From assembly GCA_000711775.1 (NCBI GenBank), contig ARYC01017424.1, positions 1-64,000 of the forward strand: a stretch of DNA of 64,000 bases, given 5' to 3'. Both the position numbers and the translations under genes were made by a program. Positions 1-10,516 of the stretch are shown here, one piece after another. Source of the DNA: Oxytricha trifallax (lineage: Eukaryota > Ciliophora > Spirotrichea > Sporadotrichida > Oxytrichidae). The notes under the pieces are model-generated. The model was not told where the DNA came from. It ran no database searches and saw only the letters and a program-made list of their open reading frames with translations. Positions within the stretch are counted from its first letter, which is position 1. Every line of letters starts with the position of its first letter.

Positions 1-1155
1 AGCTGGTATAGACATATGAAGGAGCATAGAGAAGCCAAGCCTACTGTATACTTAAAGCACGACAAATTCGATGGGAAGTATGATTGCTTTGAGTGCCATA
101 AGTAGTACTCTCATACAAGAGACTTGAAGAAACATCTTTTAAAAGCTCACAAAAAAGACATAGAAATTGAAAAGCATGAAGTTGAGTTAAAGCTTCTCAA
201 CAAAAGAAAATCGAGGGAATATTCTAAAGCGGTAGTGCATGAATAAGCTAGTGAGTTAGAGTACGTAAAGAAGGCACGTAACCAACTAACCTCTGAAATC
301 ACAAAAATCATGATCAAAATTCAATACAAAAAAATAACAGTTCTTGCGTAGATAGATTTAGATACTTCTCTTTAAAGTTATCTCATTCTAGAGGACTCCT
401 TTAATAAGAAAGTTATCAATGATCATCAATACGCATACAAGGTGTATCCCTTCAACTATCTCTTAAGTGATGATAAATATTAGATGGAGTTTACAAATGA
501 GTATCAAGTACTCACTCAAGCAAAATTTAAAGAGTGTAGTTACTTAATCAAGCTAGATGCTGTTCTCCTTGCCAAGGATCATGTTGCTTTCAGACTCCCA
601 GTCTATGAAATGACTCTAAGAGATTTCATTACAGATCAAAGGAATCATAAGTAACTTGGATAAATAGCAACTCAGACCATACAAGGCATTAAAGAGCTTC
701 ACAAGTTAGGGTTTGTTCACAGAGATTTAAAGCCAGAAAATATTATGATAAACTTTTCTCCAGTAAGAGTAGCAATAATCGATTTCAAAAGAGCCTAAAG
801 AGTGGAAGTCTCAAGGCTTGGAACTGTAATGGGAACTCAAGGCTATTATCCAGAAAGAGAAGACTGGAGAGATGGTGACTTTTAGTGGGATGTGTGGGCT
901 TTAGCAGCAATAATAATAGAGTGCGAAATGCCTCGCAACGATTACTACTCTACAAGGTGCGAGAAAGATGCTAAGTAAAGAATCAAGTAGTTTATAGACA
1001 AAACCAGAGTATCTCAATCAATAAAACATATGGCAGAATCAATAATATTAAAACCAAACTCAAGATCAGACATATCAATAGAGCAGATAGAGTTGTGGTT
1101 AAGTAAGATAAACTTCAGACCTCTCTCACATGATCCAAAAGTGCATTTTGAGTGA
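1..1155 (+). CDS. C2H2 zinc-finger / protein kinase domain protein, 5' end outside window
   Basis: Open from base 1 to the TGA at 1153-1155 (384 codons, TAA/TAG as Gln). The start lies upstream. The N-terminal part shows the tail of one C2H2 finger (HMKEH) and a complete finger at residues 27-50 (CFEC..HLLKAH). A basic helical linker follows, then a kinase-like domain with the catalytic loop HRDLKPEN near residue 240. The magnesium-loop motif reads DFK instead of DFG. A region resembling the activation segment (GTQGYYPERE) follows, and the subdomain IX-like WDVWALAAIIIE is present. The domain looks short and the Gly-rich loop is not obvious. The gene is uninterrupted here. Active kinase or pseudokinase cannot be decided from sequence alone. 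Confidence 0.8.
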
Positions 1156-1202
1156 TTAAATTAAATACATTTACTATAAATTTCACATTAAAACCTATTA
1201 AT

Positions 1203-1275
1203 AACCCCAACCCCTAACAAATTCCCTACAAATCAAAGCACTTATAAACCTCATTAAGGGGTTTTGGGGTTTTGA
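1203..1275. repeat. Telomere-like inverted pair (C4A2C4 ... G4T4G4T4)
   Basis: About 47 bp after the kinase stop, the top strand reads AACCCCAACCCC. Some 42 bp later it reads GGGGTTTTGGGGTTTT. C4A4/G4T4 is the telomeric repeat of hypotrich ciliates. The two blocks face outward, as the ends of a linear telomere-capped molecule would. TBE transposons of hypotrichs also end in such repeats, so this may be a decayed terminal fragment. The blocks are short and one is imperfect. Confidence 0.5.
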
Positions 1276-1285
1276 ATAGGGTTTA

Positions 1286-1763
1286 GTACCTGACAATTCA
1301 GGTGTGTCATCTTTAGATAAGCAAAACCTACCACCTCCTTTGAGCCAACCACCTCTTAAGCAAAGCTAATCAGTGCCCCTTCAGCAAACCAAACCAGTTC
1401 CAAGAACCTCAGCCCAGCCTGTACAATCAACTGAAAGCAATGAATTCAAGAACTCCCTTGAGAGCTTACTTGCCAGAGGTAACCCCTTGATGACTGGAAT
1501 TGCCAGAAAGCAAACTGTTGTCAAGCCAGCCAAGTAAGAAGAAGAACAGAGAGAGAAGATCAAGTTTGATATTTTTGCAGATGAAGAGCCAGGACTCAAC
1601 AAGTACAAGTCAACTGCCCCTATGCTTGATAATGTAAGTGTAATTTATTAACTCATAATATATTTAGGATGCAAACATGATGAAGCCACAGTTGCTTAAG
1701 AACAAAGCTATCAGCAAGCAATACGACTTCGATCTTTTCGGGTCAGACGAAGAAGACAACTGA
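1286..1763 (+). CDS. Orphan 3' coding segment of an unknown acidic protein
   Basis: A reading frame that clearly codes runs from about 1286 through a 34-nt intron (1634-1667, GTAAGT..TTTAG) to TGA at 1761-1763. It is Pro/Gln-rich at first, then has a helical stretch (NSLESLLARGN) and an acidic C-terminus with DIFADEE and DLFGSDEE. LFG/acidic patches of this kind occur in FAM21/WASHC2-like tails, but I cannot assign a family. The frame has no ATG before it runs into the telomere-like block. The 5' MDSs of this gene must therefore lie elsewhere, or this is a relic. Confidence 0.55.
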
Positions 1764-1919
1764 GCGAATTGCTTCCACATCATAGCATTATTTGATATCA
1801 ATGATTATTACATTTATCCTTTGAAGTTTAAGTTAAATTAATAAGTAGCAAATTAATTGAAGCTTCTTTATCGTTATAATTATTAATCAAACTAATTATA
1901 ATTTAAAAACTTAAATAAA

Positions 1920-3299
1920 ATGTTGTTAGATCAGTTTCAAGTAATCATTTTGATTCGTTTATATCTTTTCTTTTTTAGCTATCAAGACCTTAAACTTCAG
2001 CTTAAGATAGAAGTGTGGGTCGTTAGCACAACATAGTTGATAAAGATTATTTCCGAGGCATGAAAACTCAAAAAACTGTAGAAAACAGTTTAAACCCTGG
2101 AAACAAATCAAAAGCTTTGTCCAAATCTCAAAATAAATTCAAAACTCGCAGTTAGCTTATCATGGAAGAATTTAAAAACCCTGTCTTAGCTTAAGAAAAA
2201 ATGTACATGATTGATAAAGTAGTGAGGATGAGAGGTTTATAGGGGAGATTTGGCGTGGATCACTCAGAGATCTTGAATTATGAATTTGAGGTTGCAAATA
2301 AAATGAGATCTGATCACATGAATCGACTTGTTTATAAAAGTACCACTGACAGCCAATATATTCCTACATAAGGTGATTATAATTTCACTTCGAATGACAA
2401 GGAAAACTTTCTTAATTAATTAAATTTTAATTTTTTTTATTTTAAAACTAAGGTCTCTCATCTATGGTTCTATTTTAGAGACTGAGCTAGAAAGAAATTT
2501 AGGACTAAGAAAAACCATTGTCAACTGCTGCCTATGAAAATATGAGCAAGAGCAGCAATAATAATAGATCTATGAGTAACATCAAGGATGATGGTAAAAA
2601 GCTAAGTTTTAACGAATGGGTTAAAAGGAAAGATTTACAATCATTTTAAAGAACTTAATTATATTTTTTTGAAGATGCAGAGAAGAGAATGAAACAGAGA
2701 CTAATAAATGACGTGAAGCAAGAAATTAGACAAGAAATATACGATATAGCTCAATAAGAAGAACTAGATCAAGAAATGAAGTAAAATTGTCTTTATTTAT
2801 TACAAACCCTTAATTTAGAGTAAAATACATGGAAGACTGGTTAATGTAAAAGCGATTGAATGAAGCCTAGAAGATAGCACAGTTGATGGATTTGTAAGAA
2901 AAGGAAACAATTTAGAGATAAATGAGGGAGCAGACAAACTACAAATCTTACAGAGAGTGGTTGAAGAAGAACATGCTCAGAGAAAAGCAGCAGAAGTATC
3001 AGCTTATTAAAAAGAGACAAGAGTTGATGGAGAGAGAAAAAGAGGAGGAGATGAGGAGAAGCTTGGAGGCTTAAATCGAATATAAGCAGTGGTAAATTGA
3101 GAAGAATCAGCAAGACAAAGAATCTAGACAGTAGTAACAAAGATTTAATCAAATTAAATTTAATAATTTATATTAAAAAGAAGAGAGGAGGAAGAGGAGA
3201 TTCAAAGGTAAATGCACAAAGAGAGATACAGTCAGTAATATCAACAAGAATAGCAAGAATCCAATGGAAGCTCTTAACTATACAGTCCTTTAAGAGTGA
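1920..3299 (+). CDS. Coiled-coil protein, possibly CCDC34/DUF4207-like
   Basis: ATG at 1920, TGA at 3297. Three short introns (1941-1978, 2453-2478, 2781-2818) leave 1,278 nt, 425 aa. The N-terminal third is polar. The C-terminal half (about residues 270-400) is a continuous charged helix rich in Glu, Lys, Arg and Gln with repeated Trp-Leu pairs (EDWLMQK, REWLKKN). Such spaced WL motifs in a coiled coil are seen in CCDC34-type proteins, but the match is by eye only. The C-terminus is basic. No catalytic domain is visible. Role unknown; a cytoskeletal or ciliary part is an inference. Confidence 0.65.
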
Positions 3300-3441
3300 G
3301 GGCATCTAAGAAACAATAATGATTATACTCTTTTATTAATTTTGAATAATTTAAAGAGTGAGTTAATTTGATAAAAGATGGAGAGATATAAATCACAGTG
3401 AGCATTAAATAAAGATTATAAATAATTAATAATAAACAAAA

Positions 3442-6232
3442 ATGAGTCAAGAAGGCGGCAATCAACCAAATGATGGTAAGAAAATATTTTTTTAAAGCTT
3501 CATACATAGATAAACCAAAATCTTTGTTTGGTAATGCAGCAAATCCTTTTGGAAATCCTCCAAGTACAAACTTATTTAATGCCCCTAAAACTGGAACAAG
3601 TTTATTTGGAGGCTAACCTTCTTCAACTCTTGCTTCAAATGAACATAAACCAGAAGACAAGCCACTCAATTTAACTTCAACCTCAAACTCAAATTTAAGT
3701 GGAGGTCTCTTTGGTAGCTCGGGAAGTGGAGGAAGTCTATTCGGTGCTAATTCAGGTTCAACTGGTTAACAGCCATTTAGTGGTGGTTTCAATGCGCCTA
3801 CTATGAATAAATCAGGAGGTAGTGGAAACATTAGTGGAACCACTGAGAATAAGTAACTTCAGGCTCCTTCTAGTATTTTCGGTGGAGGTTCAACATCTGG
3901 TTCAACTAGTCTTTTTGGTTATCTAAAATAATATAAATAATATAAGTTAGAAAGAAGAAGAGAAGAAGGAGACAGCACCTGCTCAAACCAATACTTTAAA
4001 TCAACCTGCTAGTTAATTTATCATTGAAAACATAATTATTATTAATTTGGAGGATTCGGTAACAAACCTCCTGCGTTCGGTGCTCCCATATAAAATGCAA
4101 CAAATGCACCAGGAATTAATACTACTACAAATCTATTTGGATAGCCTGCAGCTACTAACCAATTAAAACAAGATGCAGCATTATAAAATCCTATTTTTTA
4201 TTTTGGATGAAATTTAAAGAAAATTAAAAAAATATATATGTATTTTTAATCTTAATAATTGGAGTCATTTAATATCAATTTTCAAATTGCAGTCTATTGT
4301 GTTAAAATCATAATTTCTTGAGAAAAAACTCTTAGATTATTCTTTCATTTTTTTCTTATTTTGTTTATTCTACTAATGACTTTAGAAATAAAAATACCTC
4401 CCAATTATCTCTCTTTAAAAGTAGATATTTTTGTTTTTAATTGTTATTATGATTATAGTAATTACAAATATTTTTATTTATAAATAAGATATAGCTATAT
4501 CATGTAGGAAACTTCTTTATTTTTTAAAGTATTTAGATCATTTAAACATTATGAATGTTTCTAATTTTGCTTCATTTTTAATATTAGTTGAGTGATTTCT
4601 CAATAAATTATTTATATAATAAATTTCTTAAACAATATTTCCTTTTTTTATTTGAAATTTTAATAACAGTTTTAACTTCATTTTAAATTATGTTTTTTAA
4701 TTAATGATAATTTATATTTCAAATATATTACTGTATTTATTGGTTTAAAATACAAAACAGATTTGTAATATTAAAAATTTCATTTATTAAAAAATATTAA
4801 ATAATATTTTATTTTAAGTTTCTTAAAATAAGTTTATTCTAAATTAAAACTACTAGAACTTCTTTATAAGATTAAGCTATTAATCATTCATTTTAATTAT
4901 TTCTACACGAATTTACTAATTTTTAACTCTATATTTTATGCATCATTAAATTTACAAATAAAAGTTTATAAATACGTTAAAATTTAAATATTATTGTTAT
5001 CTATAGAATCTACAATGGAAATTTTATTATATTAGAATAAAAATATTATAAGGTTTTAATTATCAGGCAACAATTCTTCAACAGAGACTAAACCCTTTTA
5101 ATTTGGTACTGGTTCAAGTGCTTTTGGTTAATCAACGGGAAGTATTAAACCTACAGACACAACAACCCAAAACCTTCCAGGAACTCAAAATCCTTTTGGA
5201 GCTAAACCATTAAATGAAGGATAGGGTCAACCACCAAAAGGTGCTTAGATGTTTGGTAGTAATCAGCCCTCAAATTCTTTTTAAATATATTTTATAATGC
5301 ATTTGCAGTAGGTCAACAACAATAACAAAAGCCTGTAGGTTTATTTGAAAAGGAGGAAGAAAAGAAAGAGAGCTCAAAGCCAGCTTTTATGTAGAATTTC
5401 TAATAAAATTAACCCTCATCTTAAAATCAACCAACTGGAGGTTTGTTACAAAATCAGAACAAACCATTAACAAATTTCTAACAAACTCCACAACAATTGC
5501 TTCAACAAGCTCAAAGCTAACCTACTGTATCCATTAGGTCTAGCTAAACCTTAACAAGCCAGTCTCAACCAAGCCAAAGTCATTTTAATTTAAATTAATA
5601 CTAACATTTTATAAATAAGAAAGTCAAGTTTCAAGAAGCTCAGATAAGTAAAGTGTCGACCTATAGCGTTATAATTTGGGTGTTAAACTACCTACTTCAG
5701 CTGATGTTTAGCAACAAGAGGGCAGACTCATGAACCTACAAGAATTTGCATTCGCTTCAAATGGAGAGTTTATAGTTAATGGACTTATAATTCGTAATTT
5801 TTCTATTTAAATAAGTTTGTATGTATTAATTATGCAAGAAATCAATCTCTGATTTAGTCAATGAGTTTGAACAGCATACAAACTCACATTTTATCCCCTG
5901 ATTTACATGGTTTAGTTCTTGAATTTGCAAGAATATTCAAATAAAATGGCGACTCGCAAGAAGTGCAGAGAAATTTGATCAGAACTTATAATTTACCAAA
6001 TTAGATTAAGTCTGATTTGTAAAAAGAAATACAAGGATACCTCAGGTTGTTATATCAATATGCAAACAGAGAATCGGTCAGTGAATAGAATAAGAAAATG
6101 ATCAACTCAATTTACACATATTTTTATATAAAAGATAAGGATTCTGATTAAATTAGAACAGCAAAATTAATTTCTTGGTTTTAAGACATCATATAGATTT
6201 AGAATTCTCGAGAAATTTATCATGGTCTTTGA
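3442..6232 (+). CDS. FG-repeat nucleoporin interrupted by six IESs
   Basis: Starts MSQEGGNQPND, with a 34-nt intron at 3476-3509. It continues as an FG nucleoporin with many LFG/SLFG/FGG repeats over about 330 residues and a Gln-rich linker, and ends in a helical C-terminal domain of about 170 residues. The reading frame is broken at 3922-3949, 4020-4048, 4207-5067, 5282-5304, 5583-5626 and 5793-5854. Each insert is AT-rich and flanked by a short direct repeat (for example TTAATTT, AAAGTCA, ATT). Removing inserts and intron leaves 1,710 nt, 569 aa, all in frame. FG nucleoporins line the nuclear pore channel and bind transport receptors. Which one this is cannot be told from the C-terminus. 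Confidence 0.85.
4207..5067. other. 861-bp IES in the FG nucleoporin
   Basis: AT-rich, no convincing coding frame. It separates ...NPIFYF and GNNSSTE of the nucleoporin. The only shared border I can use is GG (2 bp). Removing the insert plus one GG keeps the frame, and the total gene length then fits. Confidence 0.7.
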
Positions 6233-6362
6233 CACACTACTATAGCTAAAAAGAATTGATAAAAGAACTTTCAAGTTTAAAAGATAATAATAATTATAGG
6301 CAATAAAGATTCTGAGTTAAAATACTTTGATAATTGTTATTCTAATATCCTGTTTACTCAAG

Positions 6363-7890
6363 TCAATAAAATTACTTCAAAAATGATTTTAATATTATTT
6401 TTATATTTATTTAGAAAAAAAAGAGGTTTTTCTCAAAATTGATTGCTGTTTAAACTTATATTTTTATTTATATTTATTCCTAAAAATGAATAAATCCATT
6501 AATATCATTACTTCAAAGCTTTCAGGGTCAAGGACATTTTTACCCATTCTCTCATCAAATAATTTTCTAGCGTCTTCTTTAATTTTATTTTTGCCTGCCT
6601 CATCTAAGGTAGCAAGAGTGGCAGCTGAAGTTGGTTGCTAGAAGATTGATTCATAAAATTCTTCAAAGGTTCTGTATGGGAAATTCATGGGTTAGTACCA
6701 CATATGGATATTGTCAAATCCAACAGACTCTAATTCTGACTTTAACTTTTGTTGGTCTTGGCCAAGGTGCCAATTAGTTTTTGCAGGCTTTTCTTTTGGT
6801 CCGAGATCATTGTTCTCATATACTTCTCCCAAAATTGAAAAGTTGTTAAACTAAATAAAGAAAAGGAAGAATAAAATAGAAGGGAAAAGTTCAATTACTT
6901 AGTACGATAATTATTGGAGTTTTATTTAATTTAATTTTTATTTCCTGCTTATAATATTGAACTTGGACCATAATTGTTTGATAATATCTCTGGCAGAAAT
7001 AATTGATAATTTTATTATTTTAATATTGCTGTTTGGGTTTACAGTGTTCCTTTCTACCCCAAACTGTAAAGGCAAGATAAGAACCTGATTGTGTGACTCT
7101 AAATGCTTCTCTTAACTAATTCATGTGATTGTCAACAAGCATGAGAGATAAATTTGAGATATAGCAGTCAAAACTTTGATCTTTAAATGGGAGTGACTCA
7201 TTGTTGGCTTAGCATCCAAACACAAATCTTTCGTTCTCTGTTACTCCATTCTCTCTCAATTATTCCTCAATATCGAATGAATCAAAATCCCTAATTAGTT
7301 TTTTATAATATTATCTTAGTCTATTCTAAAAATTAAGCTAATAATCTAACACTATAATTCTTCATAATAATTATATCGCAATTAATATACTTAGCATAAT
7401 TTTAAAGATAAAATATAAAAGTGATCAATAAATCTTGTAGTTAAAATGATCTCCAAATGGAACGACCTCATCAGCAACGATCTTGAACTTATTTCCTGGG
7501 ACATAGGTGTATGATCCGCTTACCTCCTTATCCTGAAACTTAGCTTATGTCATTTCCATCATTTGCTTGGAAAAATCACAAGACACTAGGGCACTTCCTC
7601 TCTTCAGGTAATGAGAGGCTAAAAGAATTGAGTGATGGCCACCGCCGCATGCTACCTCCAAGATTCTCTTTGAGTCTTCCAAATTATAATTTGAACTCAA
7701 TAAACCCACATTATCAATAAAAAAGCTATAAAAATATATCCAAATGAACTTGAGTGCACAAGGTAATGAAAGGTTGGGTAGCTACTGATTATATCTTTTG
7801 ATCGTAAAGAGAGGCAAATGAGTCCCAATATTTGGACTTAGTAACTTGAGCTTCTTGGTCAACTTAATTTTATTGTTATTAGGCTTCCAT
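6363..7890 (-). CDS. Class I SAM-dependent methyltransferase
   Basis: Reverse strand, ATG at 7890 (MEAQQQQNQ), TGA at 6363-6365. After a short Gln-rich start comes KYWDSFASLYD, then motif I EVACGGGHHS, post-I VSCDFSKQMM, and the motif IV/V block DCYISNLSLML followed by REAFRVTQSG and FTVWGR. This order is typical of small-molecule methyltransferases of the Methyltransf_11/25 type. The substrate is unknown. The frame is interrupted around 7690-7780, 7310-7440 and 6850-7010 by AT-rich stretches that I take as introns or IESs, with exact borders unresolved. It is divergent from the gene starting at 8094 (203 bp between starts). Confidence 0.8.
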
Positions 7891-8093
7891 GATTCCTTGT
7901 TTTAGTCTAAGTTTACGAGCTTATAAGATATTAGAAAATTTTAATAAAGATTTCATTACCATTTGCTTTATTTTAATTAAGATTTCATCTCATTCTACAA
8001 GGATTCTCTTTAACTTATGTAATATATAATTGTTGAATGATCTAGCTCTTCTTGATCTTTGATATATGTCACTTGTCCAGTTCAAGATCTCAA

Positions 8094-9015
8094 ATGATTT
8101 ATAAGCTAACAATTGCTATAAGATCAAACGAGTACAACACTTATTACGCTGAGAAGACCAGATAAGGAATAGTTGATGATACTAAAGATTTTGGAGAAGG
8201 ACTATGCCGACTTTTCGCTTAAGGAGATTTCGAACATATCTATAAAATAATTCCAATGAGCTCAAAATATTTCAAGAATAAAGATGATATAAACCAGAAA
8301 TTCTTGGAAAGTTTGCAATAAATATCTCGATACTAAGGGGATATTTAACTCAATGAAGATTAGAATCAAGAAACCTTCAATTAAGTACTGTTTAACTTCT
8401 AAAATATATGGTAAAATTCATTTAATTTCTCATTAATTACTATAGTAAAACTCTAAGAAATAGTATTCAACAGATAGGTTAGCACAAAACAAACCTTCAC
8501 ATATAGTTTTAAAAGCTATTAGATCTGATTGTTGGAGAAAGTCAAGGTATATCAGATTAAGTAATCTATGGAGACTCTCTTTTCAAAAGATGTTTGCTCA
8601 AACTCATGATTACACCTCCAGGCATCCTTTAAACTGAAAACTTCATTGAATAAGTAGTCTTGTAAGACATTCATTTTCGTTTAATAAATCCAACTATAGA
8701 ATCTAGTAGGAGCTTCGTACTCAGCCAAACATGGTAGACCATTTAATTGAAATGAGGCCACTCAATATGCTGCAATAAATTGACAGAGTTTTCCCACCTT
8801 TATTGAGTTATCACTTGAGAAATTTATATTTGAGATTCAATTTAAATCTTAATATCCCTGACTAGATGCTCATTTACACCAAGTTAAACAATTTCTATTC
8901 TAGAGAATACGTTGAATTCTTAGTCTTAAACTTTTAAGGGTTAAGGAATTCACAAGAAGTATAAAATGCAGATGCTATTATAAAAATGAATAAATTAATT
9001 TATAAAATAATTTGA
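8094..9015 (+). CDS. Hypothetical helical protein, 282 aa
   Basis: ATG at 8094, TGA at 9013. Two short introns (8411-8445 and 8662-8699, both GTAA..TATAG) leave 849 nt in one frame. The predicted protein is mostly helical with conserved-looking blocks (LLKLMITPPGIL, FPPLLSYHLRNLYLRF) and no signal peptide or membrane segment. I do not recognise a family. Confidence 0.65.
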
Positions 9016-9036
9016 AATAGAATTTGACTTTAAAAT

Positions 9037-9856
9037 ATGATGGAGGAGGAAGATGAAGATTTAGCTGTTATATCTTAAGATTAAGCATTAAAATTAATGG
9101 CTCTTTACACTCAATAAATTGATAATCAATATCAATAAACAAGTCTCGCCAGATCAATAATAGATTCTTGCACTATTTACACTGAAGCATCACAATTTGA
9201 TTTAATTCTCAGGTTTATTGATAATTTCTCTGAGGACTATGAGTTGAGATAAACTAAATTATTTTTGATATTTAAAAATAATGCTTTAAATTCTATTTTA
9301 ATAAGTTCTCAAAGACTATGTTACTTATCAATTCAATAAGAAATGTAACTACTACGAAGCTCTTTCTAAACTTGTACTTATGGATTAAAGCAGTAACTTA
9401 TTAGAAACTTTATCGCAAACTTTAATTAACAAAGTGACTTCAAACGACAACAAAAATTACTTAAAATGCATGAGAATAATTGATTAAATTGTCTCAGACC
9501 AATAAAACTTTGGGAATATTGTAGAGCTCTCAAATAGATCCAAGAAGTTTGATTACTTAATGATACTTGCCTACCTTTAACAAGATGTACAACATGTTTA
9601 GAATGCTTAGGGAGGTTTGTTACAAAAGCAAACTTAAATATTGAATGGATTAACTAAACTTCACACTGCTCTCAGAGTACCAAATCACTTTTACATTCCA
9701 GTGCTCAAAACACTAGAACCTTTCCTTTTAAGTAAGATTACGTTTTATACCTAAAATAATCCATTTTATAGATCCAGAATTCAAGCTAGATCAAGAAAAC
9801 TATATTTAACTATCCAGAGTTATACCTCATGTGTAGCAAGAATCAAACTAAAATGA
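9037..9856 (+). CDS. Hypothetical helical protein
   Basis: Starts MMEEEDEDLAV and ends at TGA 9854-9856. The frame reads well to about 9255 and again from about 9330. The AT-rich gap between must be an intron or IES, since length modulo three requires a frame change. The second part contains many Leu/Ile helices (NLLETLSQTLINKV, FDYLMILAYLQQ, FYIPVLKTLEPFLL). No family recognised. It lies only 21 bp after the previous stop. Confidence 0.5.
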
Positions 9857-10017
9857 GATTTGCAAAATTCTTAGCTATAAAGCAATTACAGTTTGAAATT
9901 AAATTTGGATTAATCATTTTAATTGGACTTAATTAATTGATACTTATCACTTCTTCATTGGTAATAAATTCACATTAGATTTGGAAAGTTATAATTAAAT
10001 AATAATAATCTAATAAA

Positions 10018-10446
10018 TGAACATTAGAGATTCTAAAAACCACCCTTAAATTCTAAAGAACATTGAAGGGCTGGACACAAAAAAGAAGCTAAGCATAAAT
10101 ATCAAGCTTACGAACTTGCCCTTATTAAAAAGTAAGAATCTTTTTGAGAAAATAAGTAATAAATATTTTAGCTTAAATAAGAGAGCCAAAGGAACTGATT
10201 AAAATTCAAATGGAGGGAATTTAAAAAGCTTTGAAAATGGCGGCATCTCTAGATTTACTTGGTTTGGATTAAATATCTGCTTAGACATAAAGAGTAATAT
10301 TTAAATAGCAAAGTTAAACTTGGGGCATTTCAATTTGAGCATAAAATATTTTTTTTAAAAACTTTTAATTTTATTTATGGTAATTTTTTTATATATTTTT
10401 AAAGACAAATTAAAATGAATAAGATTTTTTTTTTTTAGCTTTATGA
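10018..10446 (+). CDS. Small uninterrupted ORF, 142 codons, unknown
   Basis: ATG at 10018 (MNIRDSKNHPQ), TGA at 10444. The first 110 residues have balanced composition (Lys, Asn, Leu, Ile). The last 30 are low-complexity, so the true end may be earlier. TGA-only stops in AT-rich DNA make chance ORFs of this size possible. Low confidence. Confidence 0.3.
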
Positions 10447-10516
10447 TATTTTAAGTTTTGTACTTTTATATTAAAAAAAATATTTTTACTTTTCACTAAT
10501 TTTATATTATTATAAA

